Assembly (NCBI GenBank): GCA_951230915.1
Contig: OX579635.1
Coordinates: 44,392,001-44,456,000, forward strand
Length of the DNA: 64,000 nucleotides
Source: Antitrichia curtipendula
Lineage: Eukaryota; Streptophyta; Bryopsida; Hypnales; Leucodontaceae
Direction of reading: 5' to 3'
Below the pieces are notes generated by a model. It had not been told where the DNA came from. It was given only the letters and a program-made list of their open reading frames with translations, and did no database searches. Each line of letters begins with the position of its first letter. Positions within the stretch are counted from its first letter, which is position 1. Both the position numbers and the translations under genes were made by a program. Positions 61,345 through 64,000 of this stretch are shown one piece after another.

Positions 61345-63789
61345 TCAGGATTTTAACGACTTCATGACTTGCAGTCTTGAATTGCAAGAGTCTCTAATAC
61401 CCACCAGGGTTGCTTGATGGCAGTCGATAACATCCTTCAAAAGAGTATCCCATAATTTGGGTCTTGAATTTTCGTTTTCCAGACCTATTGTCAAAGTTCT
61501 CGAAAGGGGACACAGAGTAGAGGCAGAGTGTTTAAGAAACTCCTCATGGTTCTTGCCTTTGAATTGGCCAAGGCAATTCGTGGCCCAAGAACTACACGTT
61601 TCCATCTGGGAGCATAAGGTGTAGATAGCCTTTTGAAGAGTGCCTAGGATATTCTCTGACGAGTTCGGCACGGACTGTGGATGCTTTTTCTTTTTGCCTC
61701 CAGATTGCAATCCTACTGTCCAGGATTGTAGGCACAACCCAAACCATGCCATGCTCTCCGTGGTCAGCTTTATGACTTTCTCCGCAGTCAGCCTTACCAT
61801 ACCTGACAAAAGATCCTCCGAAACAACGGGTGTAGCAGATATGGCTTCGTGTAAACAAGCATTCATGAGTACAGTTACATTCACCAAAGAAGCAGAGAGC
61901 AGATCCTTCGGACATGTAGAATCATATCGTTGGACAGGAAGTAAAGCCGCAGTCCAGAATAGCGCCAGAGTAAGCGCCTCAGTAATCCCAACCTGGAAGG
62001 AAGACGCCCACATGATAATGCTTATCAACATCATGCTTTAAGTTTAATGCTCCAATAAAAAACCCATCTCCTATATGCTCGCAAGCAATATACTCTAGCA
62101 CAACCCAATCACCAGAACCAATTCCCTCCGCTCGGCGATCCAGTACCGAATGCGACAGGCAGCCAACTACAAGAATTTATCACCATGCACCAATGAATGA
62201 CACATGATACTCTTTCTACGGTACGCATAATCGACATTAAGAAGCATCCATACGGCCAACGATAGAGCCTCAATGCGAATGGACTTAACATGATTAGGGC
62301 AGGAAAGAACCTCATAATCAGATGAAGTGGCTATTTCAGACAGCCAGTGACCCAAATCTTCAACGCAGACTCCCAGTGATCTTGAGTATTCTAGAACGAG
62401 CTCCTTAAGCTGGGCAGAAACACGAAGGTCAGCCTCTCTATTACCAGAGTTGTTAGTGAGGGCCAGATGCAACAGCCGGGGCAGCATACATCTTAGTTTC
62501 AGACGCCTTTTAGAATAGTCTTGTTTCTTCTGGAGTTCCTGAAATCGACACAACCAGGATATGTCCATCAAATTTAATGATGCAATGAATCACTACAGAA
62601 GTCAGTAGCTTTCACTTGTTTTCCTAAATTCGACTTCATTAAAGCTTCAAAATGTACGATGAACTTCTTGAGCTTCAATGCATCACCGGGCTTACTGAGG
62701 CGGCACATGACCGAAGGCAAAAGATTTCTAATGTTTGTTCAGATTTGATGCAACACATTGTAAAATGACTGCACTGAGATTTCAATAGGAAACAATCGTA
62801 TAATTCCTACTAGAGTTCAAAACAGAGAGATACCTCGACATGATTCACATTCCAATGTCCAGTATGCTCAGAAGATTGCGATGACCCTGAAATCCAATTA
62901 TCAGCAGACAGATTCAGAACCAAAGATGCACCTAACACGATGGGGCCTGAGTAAATGTTGTGAAATTGGAAGCGAAATATACCTGCGAGAAGACATTCTT
63001 CTGGAGTAGGTGACCACCACGGACGCGTCCCTAAATCCTCATTGAAAGCCAGAGTATCTAAACGGCCATCTCTTGCCCACTCCAGTTGTGCAAGACCTCC
63101 ATCCATACTATGCAAGGCAACCTAGTATCACATCACATGAGAGTCAAACGTACATAATAATGCGTTCATAGGATCTAAGGGAATTTCTTATTGTATCATG
63201 ATATCCAATGCAATCAATAGCAAAACATTGTTAATTTCATGTCTGCATCCCTTTGCCGAAGGATACAAACCACAGAACAAAAAGGAAATATGTAGTCAGA
63301 AATATTTACCTCCAGTTCCTCTACATTATTGGATTTCCGTTTCAACGTCAAAATGTCAGACTCAATACGTGCAACCATGAGCTGATGTGACCTTTCTAGC
63401 TTCCTTTTGAAAGCTACAAACTCTAGAACCTGGTAGAGAGAAAAAGAAAAGAAGGTAAGAATGCAAGATAAGAGCATATCTCAAGTTCATCTTAAGTAAT
63501 AAAAGCAGCGCAATTTCTCCCAAGCTCACACAAGATGCGAGATTTCACGCACAAAAACAAGAAAAAGATTGCGCTTGTCATTAAAATGAAGCGTACTTTA
63601 GTGTAAGTGTTGTGGTGGTAAGCGAGAATAGCAAGATCTGCAGCTTCCCGCCTGTAATCGTCATGAAATTTGATGATGTCATGGGTCATAGAATCCAACG
63701 CATCCCACTCCAGAGAGTTTACAAGGCTTGGCAAAATATGGTGTGACATCGAATCCAGGAGGATATACTTAACGTCTGCAGCTTTGAAC
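61345..63789 (-). CDS. NAA25: NatB N-terminal acetyltransferase auxiliary subunit NAA25 (Mdm20-like), C-terminal half; continues beyond the right edge
   Basis: Exons 63789-63597, 63429-63310, 63121-62983, 62886-62834, 62538-62290 and 61992-61345 join in phase, giving about 466 C-terminal residues. Recognisable family stretches are the FLxDxxREAADLxxLAYxHxxYxK region (here KFHDDYRREAADLAILAYHH), VLEFVAFKRKLERS, the GRLxxxxFNEDLGTRPWWSPTPEE motif, KRRLKLRCMLPRLLHLAL, and a C-terminal helical part with SGGKKKK and a final stop at 61345. NAA25 anchors the catalytic NAA20 at the ribosome for acetylating Met-Asp/Glu/Asn N termini. The first visible exon starts in mid-codon, so the N-terminal TPR half lies upstream. 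The donor of the exon ending 62290 (GTTAAG) is weak, and read-through gives an alternative C terminus. Confidence 0.85.
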
Positions 63790-64000
63790 CTGTGCCAAAC
63801 AGTCCCATTCTTAACAAAAATTCTCTATGAAAGCGATAAGAAAAGCAGTGACGAGAGTTTTCAGCACTAGGCTTGATACTTTAGAGATAAACGCGAGTGG
63901 ACGTCACTCGCTACACTAATAGCGACATTTAGGGGCGTTCACCCAACAGTTACTTACTCTGCTGAAAAAAATATTTACAGGTGAAACTATTCAGAAACTT

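Overview
The window is nuclear DNA of a green plant. It carries five intron-spliced or plastid-targeted eukaryotic genes: geranylgeranyl reductase (CHLP), a secretory CPYC glutaredoxin, a plant GMI1/SMCHD1-type GHKL ATPase with an SMC hinge, the NatB subunit NAA25, and a DUF679 (DMP) membrane protein. Introns are mostly 60-350 nt with GT-AG ends. Intergenic DNA is very AT-rich and packed with short inverted-repeat transposons. This suits a bryophyte, another early-diverging land plant or a streptophyte alga better than a crop, but the species cannot be named from the sequence. A run of exactly 200 N (7379-7578) is an assembly gap.

Layout. 561-5018 (minus): four-exon gene for a DMP-domain protein with an unusually long Ala/Gln/Ser-rich tail. 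7332-11891: cluster of MITEs, including a TAA-flanked PIF/Harbinger-like element, a two-copy TIR family and a 3 x 121-bp tandem array. 13079-27404 (plus): GMI1/SMCHD1-like gene reconstructed as 37 exons with every junction in phase (1763 aa). 27985-36440: gene-poor, AT-rich, with several elements bounded by TTAA and CCC...GGG termini (piggyBac-like). 37104-38880 (minus): glutaredoxin, with a possible alternative membrane-anchor exon at 36852-37061. 40622-41796: CACTA-type element with a 3-bp target duplication, then a decayed PPR fragment. 44580-45392: very long TAAA microsatellite. 48578-49312: long fold-back element. 54401-55957 (minus): single-exon CHLP. 56278-57251 and 59945-60164: more TTAA-bounded elements. 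61345 to the right edge (minus): C-terminal half of NAA25.

The genes are unrelated housekeeping or developmental genes rather than an operon or cluster: chlorophyll/tocopherol prenyl-chain reduction (CHLP), DNA repair or chromatin (GMI1-like), redox in the secretory pathway (glutaredoxin), N-terminal acetylation (NAA25), and endomembrane remodelling or reproduction (DMP family). The most notable items are the piggyBac-like non-autonomous families in a plant genome, the DMP protein with a roughly 750-residue tail beyond its membrane domain, and the alternative transmembrane exon of the glutaredoxin.
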